The notes below the pieces were generated by a model. It ran no database searches. It was not told the DNA's origin and saw nothing but the letters and a program-made list of their open reading frames with translations. From CAZYMI01 sp964648505 (lineage in GTDB: Bacteria > Pseudomonadota > Alphaproteobacteria > Micavibrionales > Micavibrionaceae), in the NCBI GenBank assembly GCA_964648505.1, contig CAZYMI010000005.1, positions 46,014-110,013 of the forward strand: a DNA stretch of 64,000 nucleotides, given 5' to 3'. A program made the translations under genes and the position numbers. The stretch's first letter is position 1. Each line of letters starts with the position of its first letter. Positions 34,097 to 41,992 of this stretch are shown here, one piece after another.

Positions 34097-34537
34097 GATT
34101 GCACCGTTTCTTGAAAAGCCGTAGCATCAAAAAATGTCGGGTGTGGGCTGAACTATTTGATGTTCAGCCACATTTGACTATGCCGCTTGTCACAAAATAC
34201 GGGTAACATTTCGGCGGAAATCGGGGAATTCAAGTAAATCAAGGGACGCATCTTATAGGTAACTTGGTTCGAGTCCTCTGCACACCGCCATTATTTTTCC
34301 AACCGTTTTTCGGCTGGCACAGAAAAGCGGTAAAAAAGCCCAATAACTTCAACATCTTCCAAAATAACCTCCGTACCGATATAGTCATGGATGATGTGGG
34401 TTGCGAAGAATATAGGCTAAAACTCGCAGAAATTTATGGGTGCTCCGTACTGGTACGGAGCTGGTTTAGTCAATAGGTTAGCATGGGCGTGGTGTTACTG
34501 CTCTTTGGCAGTGTTATAAAAACTCTAAGGCAAGAGA
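34097..34537. other. Non-coding junction with hairpins and right repeat
   Basis: Apart from the right direct repeat, this holds an 8-bp hairpin (GGCTGAAC at 34147-34154 with 34162-34169), a tRNA-3'-like block just before the repeat (GGTTCGAGTCCTCT at 34266-34279) and a perfect 9-bp inverted repeat (34442-34450 with 34453-34461). Neither hairpin has a T-run. No gene is evident. Confidence 0.6.
34285..34380 (+). repeat. Right 96-bp direct repeat (attR-like)
   Basis: Identical to 31489-31584. It is preceded by a decayed tRNA 3' half (T-loop TTCGAGT without a pairing stem, then CACACCGCCA). On the minus strand the frame through this copy extends upstream a further 13 residues (PIFFATHIIHDYI) to a stop, showing that the two copies sit in different contexts. 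Confidence 0.9.
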
Positions 34538-35272
34538 ATGATTGATAAGAACTTTATCATCGCAGAAATTAAACGCACAGCGTCAGAAAATGGCGGTGTC
34601 GCCTTAGGCAAAGAGAAATTTTCCAAGCTGACGAATATTAAGGACTCTACTTGGTGGGGGAAATATTGGCGAACGTGGAGCGAAGCCTTAATGGAGGCAG
34701 GCTTCTCTGAGAATAAACTAAAGGAAGCTCACGACAAAGAATTCCTTCTTCGATCTCTCATTCTTTTGATCATGGAACTTAAACGCTTTCCGGCAAGCGT
34801 TGATTTGAGAATGGCTAGAAAGTCAAATCCTAGCTTTCCGTCACACAATACCTTTGACAGCCTTGGAAAAAAATCATCAAAGATAGTAGCTCTTAAAGAG
34901 TTTATATCCAGAAATCCTGATTTTCAGGGCGCATTAGAATATCTTCCGAACGTAGATACTGAAAGGGAGGATATAACAGATACGGCAGACACATCAAAAA
35001 CCAAAGAAGGTTTTGTTTATCTGGGAATGCTTAAGATTGATACGAAGAAACGCTACAAAATTGGTAAAACTAACCTTGTTGAAAGGAGAAACACGGAGCT
35101 ATCGCTTCAGCTTCCGGAAAAACTTGAACTCGTGCATTACATCAGAACTGATGACATGAGTGGAATTGAGGCATACTGGCATAAAAGGTTTGCTGAGAAA
35201 AATACAAATGGTGAGTGGTTTGACTTGAGTTCAGGTGATGTCCGCGCCTTTAAGCTCCGAAAATTTATGTAG
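34538..35272 (+). CDS. GIY-YIG nuclease family protein with homing-endonuclease-type repeats
   Basis: The 244-residue protein has an N-terminal region with two helix-rich modules like the homing endonuclease-associated repeat (STWWGKYWRTWSEALMEAGF) and a C-terminal T5orf172/GIY-YIG-like domain: GFVYLGMLKID, RYKIGKTNLVERRNTELS, then GIEAYWHKRFAEKNTNGEWF. The Arg and Glu expected of the nuclease are present. The target is unknown. It starts at ATG after CTAAGGCAAG and stands alone to the right of the island. It looks like a mobile-element or phage-derived nuclease. Confidence 0.75.
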   Translation: MIDKNFIIAEIKRTASENGGVALGKEKFSKLTNIKDSTWWGKYWRTWSEALMEAGFSENKLKEAHDKEFLLRSLILLIMELKRFPASVDLRMARKSNPSFPSHNTFDSLGKKSSKIVALKEFISRNPDFQGALEYLPNVDTEREDITDTADTSKTKEGFVYLGMLKIDTKKRYKIGKTNLVERRNTELSLQLPEKLELVHYIRTDDMSGIEAYWHKRFAEKNTNGEWFDLSSGDVRAFKLRKFM

Positions 35273-35611
35273 CGGCCATATTAATGTTAAAGGCTCCAAA
35301 CCTTAATAACGTCACCCTTAATTCAGGGCAAAAATCCTCACCAGAAAACGTAGTTCCCTTCGCAGAGGACACCATCAACATCTATGATGTCATGAGATAA
35401 TCTTAATTAAATCAATGCCAAAAAGCTAGACGAGTTACCAAGTCAGGACTCCCACCCCCACACCACCATTTTATAAAAAGGGCTATTGGCCGCTTTTATA
35501 ATATGATTATAGTAGTTCGAAGTGGTCTTAAGGTTCCACAATTCTCAAAAGCAAGCAGAACGCGCGATCAGAAAATTGCAACTTTGGCGAAATATGCATT
35601 ATAATTTCGCC
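35273..35611. other. Intergenic region without gene
   Basis: This 339-bp stretch has no convincing coding frame. A weak hairpin around AAAGGGCTATTGGCCGCTTT (near 35476-35496) followed by TATAA may be a terminator for the nuclease gene. The remainder is A+T-rich and may hold the promoter of the HD-domain gene, but I cannot place it. Confidence 0.4.
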
Positions 35612-36280
35612 ATGATATCCACCTTAAAAAAACTTTTTCCTGAAGTTGCCGCCTGTTACACGGCTCAGGAATTACAGGCGCTTGAAGCCTCTTATAACGA
35701 ACCACACCGCCATTATCACGCTGCATGCCATATTATCGACCTGTTGGAAAAATTAGACAAGCATCGGGCACATGCCTCGCGTCCTGACCTGATCGTTCAC
35801 GCTATTTTGTGGCATGATGTTGTTTACAACACAACTCAGAAGGATAGTTTGAATGTCCAAGCATCTGCTAATTTGTTTATAAGTAACTCAGTGGCATTAA
35901 GCGCGCAGGACAAAGCTGCTGTTCTTTCCATGATTTTGTCAACCGATGGACATACCCCCCGCGATGCCACACAAGATACGGCGCTTTTCCTTGATCTTGA
36001 TTTAAGTGTTTTAGCAGAGTCTAATACTATTTTTACTGAAAAAACTGCCGCCATTCGTAAAGAATACGCTCAGTATCCCGATAGTCAATTTTACGAAGGG
36101 CGCTCTGCTTTTTTAAAAGCTTACCTTGAAAAAAAAACGTTGTTTTACCATCCCATTACAAAAGAAAAATGGGAGCAAGCTGCGCGAGAAAATATGCGCA
36201 GACAATACGAAGAATTGACCTCTAGTTTATATTCGCAAAAAATGCACCCCCGCGCCCCTGATTTTACGCCAAAAAGCTAA
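35612..36280 (+). CDS. HD-superfamily metal-dependent phosphohydrolase-like protein
   Basis: A protein of about 222 residues similar to the COG4339 family. The metal-ligand pattern is EPHRHYHAACHI, then HAILWHDVVYN (HD) and a distal Asp in FLDLDLSVLA. The C-terminus has a family-typical FYEGRSAFLKAYLEKKTLFY. The substrate is not established. I chose the ATG at 35612; another in-frame ATG at 35594 would add six residues. The gene stands alone. Confidence 0.82.
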   Translation: MISTLKKLFPEVAACYTAQELQALEASYNEPHRHYHAACHIIDLLEKLDKHRAHASRPDLIVHAILWHDVVYNTTQKDSLNVQASANLFISNSVALSAQDKAAVLSMILSTDGHTPRDATQDTALFLDLDLSVLAESNTIFTEKTAAIRKEYAQYPDSQFYEGRSAFLKAYLEKKTLFYHPITKEKWEQAARENMRRQYEELTSSLYSQKMHPRAPDFTPKS

Positions 36281-36582
36281 AAAATCAGAAAGGTCAAAAG
36301 TGCCTAATGAAAAAATTTAATATTCGTTTGCTTGGCTCATCAATACCGCTCGCTGATTTTCATCGCTTTAACGTCAGCTTTGGCCACAGACGATTGCAGC
36401 ATGAAAAAAAAACAACATTATCGATTTTGCTTTGTGACTTTTTTAATGCTCAGATGATGTAGCCTGCTTAAAAAATATCGCAGTGCAGCAACGAAATTTT
36501 TTAATTTTGATGTCGTTTTCTTGCAAAGAGTACGAACGCTTTGTATATATTCCTTACATTTCATAATCACTTAAGGAATTAT
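36281..36582. other. Intergenic region upstream of the dehydrogenase pair
   Basis: The stretch contains a short possible frame of 51 codons (36307-36462) with AAAGG upstream but no recognisable product, and the promoter-like element listed at 36521-36549. I see nothing else with confidence. Confidence 0.4.
36521..36549 (+). promoter_or_regulatory. Sigma-70-like promoter for the dehydrogenase operon
   Basis: TTGCAA at 36521-36526 and TATATA at 36544-36549 are separated by 17 bases. The -10 lies about 34 bases upstream of the ATG at 36583, which has AAGGAA as ribosome site. Confidence 0.5.
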
Positions 36583-37569
36583 ATGTTTTCGCAACCCATC
36601 AAAACAATATGCGCCGTCGGTGCGGGAGCCATGGGTTCTTACACAGCGTTATCATTTGCTATGGCAGGCTTTCAGGTCTGTTTATACGATTTGCATGATG
36701 CTGCCGTTAAGCAAGGGCTTAACAACATGCGCGCAGCCCTTAAAGAGTATGAGCAGCATAATCTTATCAATGCGTCTGACATCGATACCACGCTTGCGCG
36801 CGTGAAAACCTGCACAGACCTGACTGAAGTTGCTAGTCATGCAGATTTTATAATTGAATCAGTTGTCGAAAAACTTGAAATCAAGCAAAAAGTTTTTGCT
36901 GAACTCGATAAAATTTGTCCCCCTCATACTATTTTTGCTACAAATACATCGGGTTTAAGCCCTACAAAAATTGCTTCTGCGGTCTCAAGAAAAGACAAGT
37001 TTGTTGTAACCCATTTCTGGAACCCTCCTCATCTTCTGCCACTTGTTGAAATTGTGCCGGGTGAGCACACATCGCAAAATACTGTTGATACTGCTTATGA
37101 ACTGATGCTCACAATCGGCAAAAAACCAGTTTGCTTAAAGCGCGAATCTTTAGGTTTTGTTGGCAACAGATTGCAACTTGCTCTTTTACGAGAAGCTATT
37201 CACATCGTAGAAAGCGGAATTGCCAGCGCAGATGATGTTGATACTGTCATGGAATATAGCCTTGGTCGCCGTTTGTCGGTTACGGGGCCAATCAAAAGCG
37301 CTGATCTAGGCGGTCTCGATGTTTTTAAAAATATTTTCAGCTATCTCGGGCCTGATCTTTGTAATACGACGGGCATTCCCGATCTGCTCAACCAAGCCGT
37401 TGAAGCGGGTAAACTGGGTGCAAAATCAGGGGCTGGAATGTATGACTGGAAGCCTGAAACCCTTTCAGCGTTAAAAAATGAGCGCGCAGAAGAACTGTTT
37501 CGTCATCTGAAGTTTGATCATGAAAGAACCAAAGGATTAAACCAGCCTACAAAACGCAAAGCATCTTAA
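36583..37569 (+). CDS. 3-hydroxyacyl-CoA dehydrogenase family protein, copy 1
   Basis: The 328-residue NAD-dependent dehydrogenase has a Rossmann fingerprint VGAGAMGSYTALSFAMAG, the catalytic His/Glu region FVVTHFWNPPHLLPLVE and the 3HCDH C-terminal domain (GFVGNRLQLALLREAIHIV, then KSADLGGLDVFKNI). Related enzymes act on 3-hydroxybutyryl-CoA, carnitine or gulonate, so the exact substrate is open. The ATG at 36583 follows AAGGAATT. A paralogue lies 21 bases downstream. The nearby PHB depolymerases make a hydroxybutyrate link possible but not shown. Confidence 0.85.
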   Translation: MFSQPIKTICAVGAGAMGSYTALSFAMAGFQVCLYDLHDAAVKQGLNNMRAALKEYEQHNLINASDIDTTLARVKTCTDLTEVASHADFIIESVVEKLEIKQKVFAELDKICPPHTIFATNTSGLSPTKIASAVSRKDKFVVTHFWNPPHLLPLVEIVPGEHTSQNTVDTAYELMLTIGKKPVCLKRESLGFVGNRLQLALLREAIHIVESGIASADDVDTVMEYSLGRRLSVTGPIKSADLGGLDVFKNIFSYLGPDLCNTTGIPDLLNQAVEAGKLGAKSGAGMYDWKPETLSALKNERAEELFRHLKFDHERTKGLNQPTKRKAS

Positions 37570-37590
37570 AGAACAACGCGAGAGAAAAAT

Positions 37591-38568
37591 ATGAACTTTC
37601 AAGATATTAAAAAAATATGTGCAGTAGGAACAGGTGCTATGGGTGCCGGCACCGCTTTATGTTTTGCACTTGCAGGGTATGATGTTGCCCTATATGGCCG
37701 CAAGCAAAGCAGCCTTGATGCCGGACAGGAAAGTATTTCAAGGGCATTATCATCACTTGTTAAACATGGCTTTGTTGCCGCCGATGATGTGCAACCTATT
37801 CTGGATCGCATTCAGCTGACCACTGATCTGAATGTAGCAGCAACAAATGCAGATTTTGTTATTGAATCGATTGCTGAAGATTTGGCTTTAAAGCAAGATA
37901 TTTTTGCAAAACTTGATGCAATTTGCCCGCCGCACGCTATTTTTGCTACAAATACATCTGCTATAAACCCTACCGATATAGCACAGGCCGTTCAAAGGAA
38001 AGAACAGTTTGTTGTTACTCATTTTTTTAATCCTCCTCATTTAATGCCAACAGTTGAAGTTGTGCCCAGTGCGGATACATCGCCACAAACAATGGACGCA
38101 GCTTGCGCGATTCTAACGCATATTGGCAAAGAACCAGCGCGGCTAAATTTTAGTGTTCCTGGGTTTGTAGGCAACCGTATTCAGGCTGCGATGTTGCGCG
38201 AGGCCTTTCATATCGTAGCGTCTGGTATCGCTTCAGCTGAAGATGTTGATTCTGTTGTTCGTGGTACGCTCGGCTTAAGACTGGCGATAACAGGCCCGCT
38301 TGAAAGTGCTGATCTGGGTGGCCTCGATATTTTCGAGAGTATTTTTAGAACTGTTGGTCGAGATCTCAGTGCTGATCAAGGTCCTCCAGAATTTCTAGCC
38401 CGGGCTGTTGCGGAAAACCGATTAGGCGCAAAAACGGGACAAGGTACATATGAATGGCCAGCAGAAAAACTTGCAGCTATCAGAGAAAGACGCGAAAATG
38501 AAATTATCAAACATCTTCGTAATCGTCTTTCTAGAAAAGATGGTATAGCGCCGCCTTCTCAAGGATAA
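37591..38568 (+). CDS. 3-hydroxyacyl-CoA dehydrogenase family protein, copy 2
   Basis: A 325-residue tandem paralogue of the preceding gene with the same order of motifs: VGTGAMGAGTALCFALAGY, FVVTHFFNPPHLMPTVE, GFVGNRIQAAMLREAFHIV and ESADLGGLDIF. Differences concentrate in the middle of the first domain and the C-terminal tail, which is what one expects if substrate or partner differs. It has its own ribosome site (GAGAG). The DUF6314 gene follows 6 bases after its stop. Confidence 0.85.
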   Translation: MNFQDIKKICAVGTGAMGAGTALCFALAGYDVALYGRKQSSLDAGQESISRALSSLVKHGFVAADDVQPILDRIQLTTDLNVAATNADFVIESIAEDLALKQDIFAKLDAICPPHAIFATNTSAINPTDIAQAVQRKEQFVVTHFFNPPHLMPTVEVVPSADTSPQTMDAACAILTHIGKEPARLNFSVPGFVGNRIQAAMLREAFHIVASGIASAEDVDSVVRGTLGLRLAITGPLESADLGGLDIFESIFRTVGRDLSADQGPPEFLARAVAENRLGAKTGQGTYEWPAEKLAAIRERRENEIIKHLRNRLSRKDGIAPPSQG

Positions 38569-38574
38569 TTTCTT

Positions 38575-39051
38575 GTGGCCCCTTCTGGCATAAAAATTAG
38601 TGCTAAAAATAAAAATATATGGGTATCTGACTTTATTTGTGAAGCCTTGTGCGGCAAATGGGATATAAGCAGGCGTATCAGCCCGCTTGCGCATTTTGAT
38701 GGCCATGCTGTTTTTTCTCAAACACAATCTCACAGCTTTAACTATCATGAAACAGGTATTCTTACGCTCGATCAAGGGGCGCAGTTTCATGCGTCTCAGA
38801 ACTATATTTTTGAACAAGAGAAAGCAGGATTTTCTATTTATTTTTCTGAAGATCCAAAGCGCCTGTTTCAAAAAGTTAGCCTAACCGAGACTCAAAACAA
38901 CAGTCTTACAGGTACCGCAGAACATTCTTGTCCCCCTGATACCTACTTAAGCACCTATAGCTTTTTTGCGGATGGCACCTTTTCAATTCAACATCATGTC
39001 AACGGGCCGCGCAAGAAATACAGCCTTATATCAACTTACAAAAAAACTTAA
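38575..39051 (+). CDS. DUF6314 family protein
   Basis: A 158-residue protein with the DUF6314 lay-out: LCGKWDISRRISPLAHFDGH, then HETGILTLDQGAQFHASQNY and a C-terminal GPRKKYSLISTYKK, suggesting a small lipocalin-like beta-barrel. The start is GTG at 38575 with AAGGA 9 bases upstream. The family often lies beside dehydrogenases or tRNA genes in alphaproteobacteria and has no assigned function. Here it is cotranscribed with the two 3HCDH genes. Confidence 0.72.
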   Translation: MAPSGIKISAKNKNIWVSDFICEALCGKWDISRRISPLAHFDGHAVFSQTQSHSFNYHETGILTLDQGAQFHASQNYIFEQEKAGFSIYFSEDPKRLFQKVSLTETQNNSLTGTAEHSCPPDTYLSTYSFFADGTFSIQHHVNGPRKKYSLISTYKKT

Positions 39052-39099
39052 TAAAGATGGCCCCTTGGAAAAATCTATCGCAGGCTATACTCTGGTCTC

Positions 39100-40044
39100 A
39101 TGACATCTTTAGCGCCAGAACAAAAAAAATTCACAGATCAACAGACTACAGCTCAAGGCGAAAAAAGAGCCTATGTTGATTTAAATAAATTACAAACCCT
39201 TTGGTTTAATACGGGCACTTTATGCAATCTGGCATGCGTGAACTGCTACATTGAATCAACACCAAAGAATGACAGGCTTTTATACCTTAATGTTTCAGAT
39301 GTTGTTTTATACCTTGATGAAATAGAACGTGAAAAATTTCCGACTTTCGAAATTGGTCTAACTGGCGGCGAGCCTTTTATGAATCCTGATATTATTAATA
39401 TAATGGATGAAATTCTGCGCCGCGGCTTCAAGCTTCTTGTGCTCACAAATGCTATGCGCCCGATGATGAAATGGCAAAATCAAATTCTCCGTTTGCGCGA
39501 TCAATATAAGGATTCTTTAACATTGCGTGTTTCTATTGACCATCACAGGCAAGATTTACACGAAGAAGAACGTGGTGAAAAATCATGGAATCCTATGCTG
39601 CTTGGCCTAAAATGGCTTTGCGAAAATAACTTCTCAATTGATATCGCAAGCAGAACAAGATGGGGCGATACAGAATTTGATCTGCGCAAAGGGTTTGAAG
39701 AGTTTTTTAATCTACATCGAATCCCTGTTGATGCCTATGACCGCAAACAGCTTATGCTTTTTCCGGAAATGGATGAAAAAATGCCTGTCCCGGAAATTAC
39801 GACAGCGTGCTGGCAAATTTTAAACGTTAATCCTGATGACATGATGTGTGCATCATCGCGCATGGTGGTTAAGCATAAAGGCGATGATACGCCTTCTGTT
39901 ATGGCGTGCACACTGTTAGCTTATGACGAAAATTTTAACTTAGGAAAGACCTTAAAAGAAGCCACAAAATCGGTCTACCTAAATCATCCGCATTGTGCTA
40001 AATTTTGTGTTCTTGGTGGTGGAAGCTGCTCCGCTCATCCTTAA
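39100..40044 (+). CDS. Radical SAM protein, candidate arsenosugar-pathway enzyme
   Basis: A 314-residue radical SAM enzyme. The cluster motif CNLACVNC (C42, C46, C49) is followed by the glycine-rich SAM-binding LTGGEPFMNP. Near the C-terminus a Cys motif HCAKFCVLGGGSC (C299, C303, C310) may bind an auxiliary cluster. It does not look like canonical ArsS, which has a different N-terminal motif context and a Cys-rich domain. It lies beside an arsenical-type aquaporin and convergent with an arsM operon, so a role in making a 5'-deoxyadenosyl arsenical is a hypothesis. The ATG at 39100 is the only reasonable start. Confidence 0.82.
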   Translation: MTSLAPEQKKFTDQQTTAQGEKRAYVDLNKLQTLWFNTGTLCNLACVNCYIESTPKNDRLLYLNVSDVVLYLDEIEREKFPTFEIGLTGGEPFMNPDIINIMDEILRRGFKLLVLTNAMRPMMKWQNQILRLRDQYKDSLTLRVSIDHHRQDLHEEERGEKSWNPMLLGLKWLCENNFSIDIASRTRWGDTEFDLRKGFEEFFNLHRIPVDAYDRKQLMLFPEMDEKMPVPEITTACWQILNVNPDDMMCASSRMVVKHKGDDTPSVMACTLLAYDENFNLGKTLKEATKSVYLNHPHCAKFCVLGGGSCSAHP

Positions 40045-40075
40045 TGACTAATTTAGAAAACTTATTTAGAAAACA

Positions 40076-40774
40076 ATGTCAAATCAACCTAAGCAATACA
40101 GTTTTGGCCAAAAATTATTTGCTGAATTTTTAGGCAGCGTATTACTGCTCTCTGTTATTATCGGCTCTGGCATCATGGGCGATGCTTTATCGGCAGGCGC
40201 CCACGCCCTCGCCTTGCTTGCAAACAGTATTTCCGTAGGCTGCGCCCTCATCGTTCTGATTACGATTTTCGCCCCTATCTCGGGGGCACATTTTAATCCG
40301 GCTGTTACAATTTTAATGTTTTTGCGAAAGCAGATCGATTTAAAAAACAGCTGCAGTTATATTATTGTGCAAATTGCTGGTGCTATTGTTGGTGCAATGC
40401 TTGCGCATCTGATGTTTGATTTGCCCATTGTGCAAACATCTCAAACAATTCGCACTGGGACAGGCCAATGGATCGCTGAGAGCGTTGCAACATTCGGCCT
40501 ACTGGCGACCATTCTGGCGGGCTTACGATTCAAGCCCGATCAAATTCCCTTGCTCGTAGGTTTATACATCATTAGCGCCTTTTGGTTTACAGCTTCTACA
40601 AGCTTTGCAAACCCTTCTGTAACCATAGGAAGGCTTTATACTGATACTTTTTCTGGTATTTATCCAGGTAATGTTGCCTATTTTATCATCGCGCAAATTG
40701 TGGCGGTACCTGTCGCTATTGCTTTTGATCATCTTTGCTTAACCCCTGATGATAGCGATGATACCATTGAATGA
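40076..40774 (+). CDS. MIP family aquaporin/aquaglyceroporin (AqpS-like)
   Basis: The 232-residue channel has six membrane segments and the two half-helix motifs: AHFNPAVTIL (NPA) and FANPSVTIGRLYTD (NPS instead of the usual NPA). This resembles AqpS-type channels found in rhizobial ars operons, where they conduct arsenite. It follows the radical SAM gene by 31 bases and overlaps, tail to tail, the glycosyltransferase gene by 59 bases. Transport of arsenite or a methylated arsenical is inferred from family and context. Confidence 0.85.
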   Translation: MSNQPKQYSFGQKLFAEFLGSVLLLSVIIGSGIMGDALSAGAHALALLANSISVGCALIVLITIFAPISGAHFNPAVTILMFLRKQIDLKNSCSYIIVQIAGAIVGAMLAHLMFDLPIVQTSQTIRTGTGQWIAESVATFGLLATILAGLRFKPDQIPLLVGLYIISAFWFTASTSFANPSVTIGRLYTDTFSGIYPGNVAYFIIAQIVAVPVAIAFDHLCLTPDDSDDTIE

Positions 40775-41387
40775 TATTTTCCTGCTCTACTGTTTTTTCT
40801 TCGGGCATTTCTAGGATCATCCGCTCTAAATCTTTTTCTTCATCAACATCGGTAAGCGGATCAAGATAAATATAATCATCTTTAATAAGTGAAGAAAATA
40901 TTTTTAAAGTACTATCTTGGCTCCAGGGTACGGATGTCCATGTTTGTAATTCAAGCAAAACCTGTCCGCCAAATAAGTAATATCCACCATCACATGCAGG
41001 GCCAAAAACAAAACTTCTTCCACTCTCAAGAAATTGGCGTGTTTTCTTAATCATATCAGGCTGCAATTGAGGTGCATCAACGCCAATTAATATTACTTTT
41101 TGAAACTCTCTTAAAAGTTTTGAGTAAATAAAATGTTGCCTTTGGCCAAGCGTTCCTTCCCCAGTGTAGATCGCTTTAAACGAACTCCACAAAGGATTAT
41201 TGACTGCTTCTTCTTCACCCACGGCCCAAAAAGGCGTAAGACCGCAATTGATAACCGTTCTTTCTATAGCTTTAAGGCTTAGGCGATAGAATTCCTGCGC
41301 TGCAGGCGCGCCTATTGTTGCGGCAAGGCGTGTTTTGACAGGGGACAAAGATGGTGTTTTTACAAAAATTGCAATCGCAGATGTCAT
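40716..41387 (-). CDS. TIGR04282-type (DUF2064) arsenosugar glycosyltransferase
   Basis: The 223-residue protein shows the DUF2064 pattern: AIFVKTPSLSPVKTRLAATIG at the N-terminus (nucleotide-sugar binding), VILIGVDAPQLQPDMI in the middle and VFGPACDGGYYLFGGQ. The family is annotated as arsenosugar biosynthesis glycosyltransferase from its association with arsM. I chose the ATG at 41387; a longer start at 41399 exists. It overlaps the upstream TIGR04283 gene by 4 bases and is the last gene of the minus-strand operon. Confidence 0.82.
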   Translation of the reverse strand: MTSAIAIFVKTPSLSPVKTRLAATIGAPAAQEFYRLSLKAIERTVINCGLTPFWAVGEEEAVNNPLWSSFKAIYTGEGTLGQRQHFIYSKLLREFQKVILIGVDAPQLQPDMIKKTRQFLESGRSFVFGPACDGGYYLFGGQVLLELQTWTSVPWSQDSTLKIFSSLIKDDYIYLDPLTDVDEEKDLERMILEMPEEKTVEQENIIQWYHRYHQGLSKDDQKQ

Positions 41388-41992
41388 GAACGCACCCATA
41401 AAAGTTTTGCAATTTCAGGGGCAGACATTTTTAACCATTTCCACTGATATATAAATGTAAGCCTTAACCATCCCTGTTTTTTATATTTGCGCGCACTTGT
41501 CTTCAAAGTGGAGTTTAAAAAATTAAGCCCTAAGCCCGCATGCCTTACCTGCCATAAGAACATCAAATCTTCTGCATCATTCAGGTCTTCATTGTATCTA
41601 CCCGCTCTTTGAAAATTTTTTTTGCTAAGACAAAACCCCTGATCTCCAAAGGGAACCCCAAATGATCGAGAACGGAAATTAGCCCCCAACGCATTTAAAA
41701 ACCAGGGTCCTTTCTCGTCAAAAGCCAGGGCAAAAAAATGCAGATGGTCTGGTTTTTCTTGAAGTTCACTTTCAAGCTTATCAAAATTATCGAAACTCAA
41801 CTGGCTGTCTGCGTGTAAAAACCATATAAAAGGTCGTGTTGCTTTTTCTGCGCCTTTATTCAAACTACGCGCCCGCGAACCTTCTGATGATACAATAACT
41901 TCACAAGAAGTGTTTTTTAAACAATCAAGTACGCGCTCTAATGCATCTTCATCATCATAATAAGGAATAACAACACTGACATCACTAAGCAC
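41384..41992 (-). CDS. TIGR04283-type arsenosugar glycosyltransferase (GT2 fold)
   Basis: A 202-residue GT-A enzyme: VSVVIPYYDDEDALERVL at the N-terminus, ARSLNKGAEKATRPFIWFLH (nucleotide-binding), with the DxD-like ADSQ following, then GVPFGDQGFCLSKKNF. TIGR04283 proteins accompany TIGR04282 ones in arsenosugar clusters. The start is GTG at 41992, overlapping the MTA-phosphorylase stop by 8 bases, and the 3' end overlaps the next gene by 4, so the operon is tightly coupled. Confidence 0.82.
   Translation of the reverse strand: MLSDVSVVIPYYDDEDALERVLDCLKNTSCEVIVSSEGSRARSLNKGAEKATRPFIWFLHADSQLSFDNFDKLESELQEKPDHLHFFALAFDEKGPWFLNALGANFRSRSFGVPFGDQGFCLSKKNFQRAGRYNEDLNDAEDLMFLWQVRHAGLGLNFLNSTLKTSARKYKKQGWLRLTFIYQWKWLKMSAPEIAKLLWVRS

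Larger units (their letters stand above)
31489..34380. mobile_element. Decayed genomic island at tRNA-Ser 3' end
   Basis: A segment of about 2.9 kb is bounded by a perfect 96-bp direct repeat whose first copy begins inside the last 6 bases of tRNA-Ser. The interior is visibly richer in G+C than its neighbours and holds a Fic gene, a ParB/RepB C-terminal fragment and a truncated regulator. I see no integrase. The layout fits integration at a tRNA gene followed by loss of the mobility genes. Confidence 0.6.

Noticed and set aside
35440..35475. CCCACCCCCACACCACCA block as a tRNA or tmRNA 3' end
   Set aside because: No pairing 5' acceptor or T-arm could be found nearby.
36307..36462. 51-codon frame with AAAGG upstream
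   Set aside because: No recognisable protein features and no neighbour link; kept only as a note in the intergenic entry.
39100..40044. Calling the radical SAM gene arsS
   Set aside because: Context suggests it, but motif arrangement and C-terminal cysteines do not match ArsS as I know it, so I kept a neutral name.
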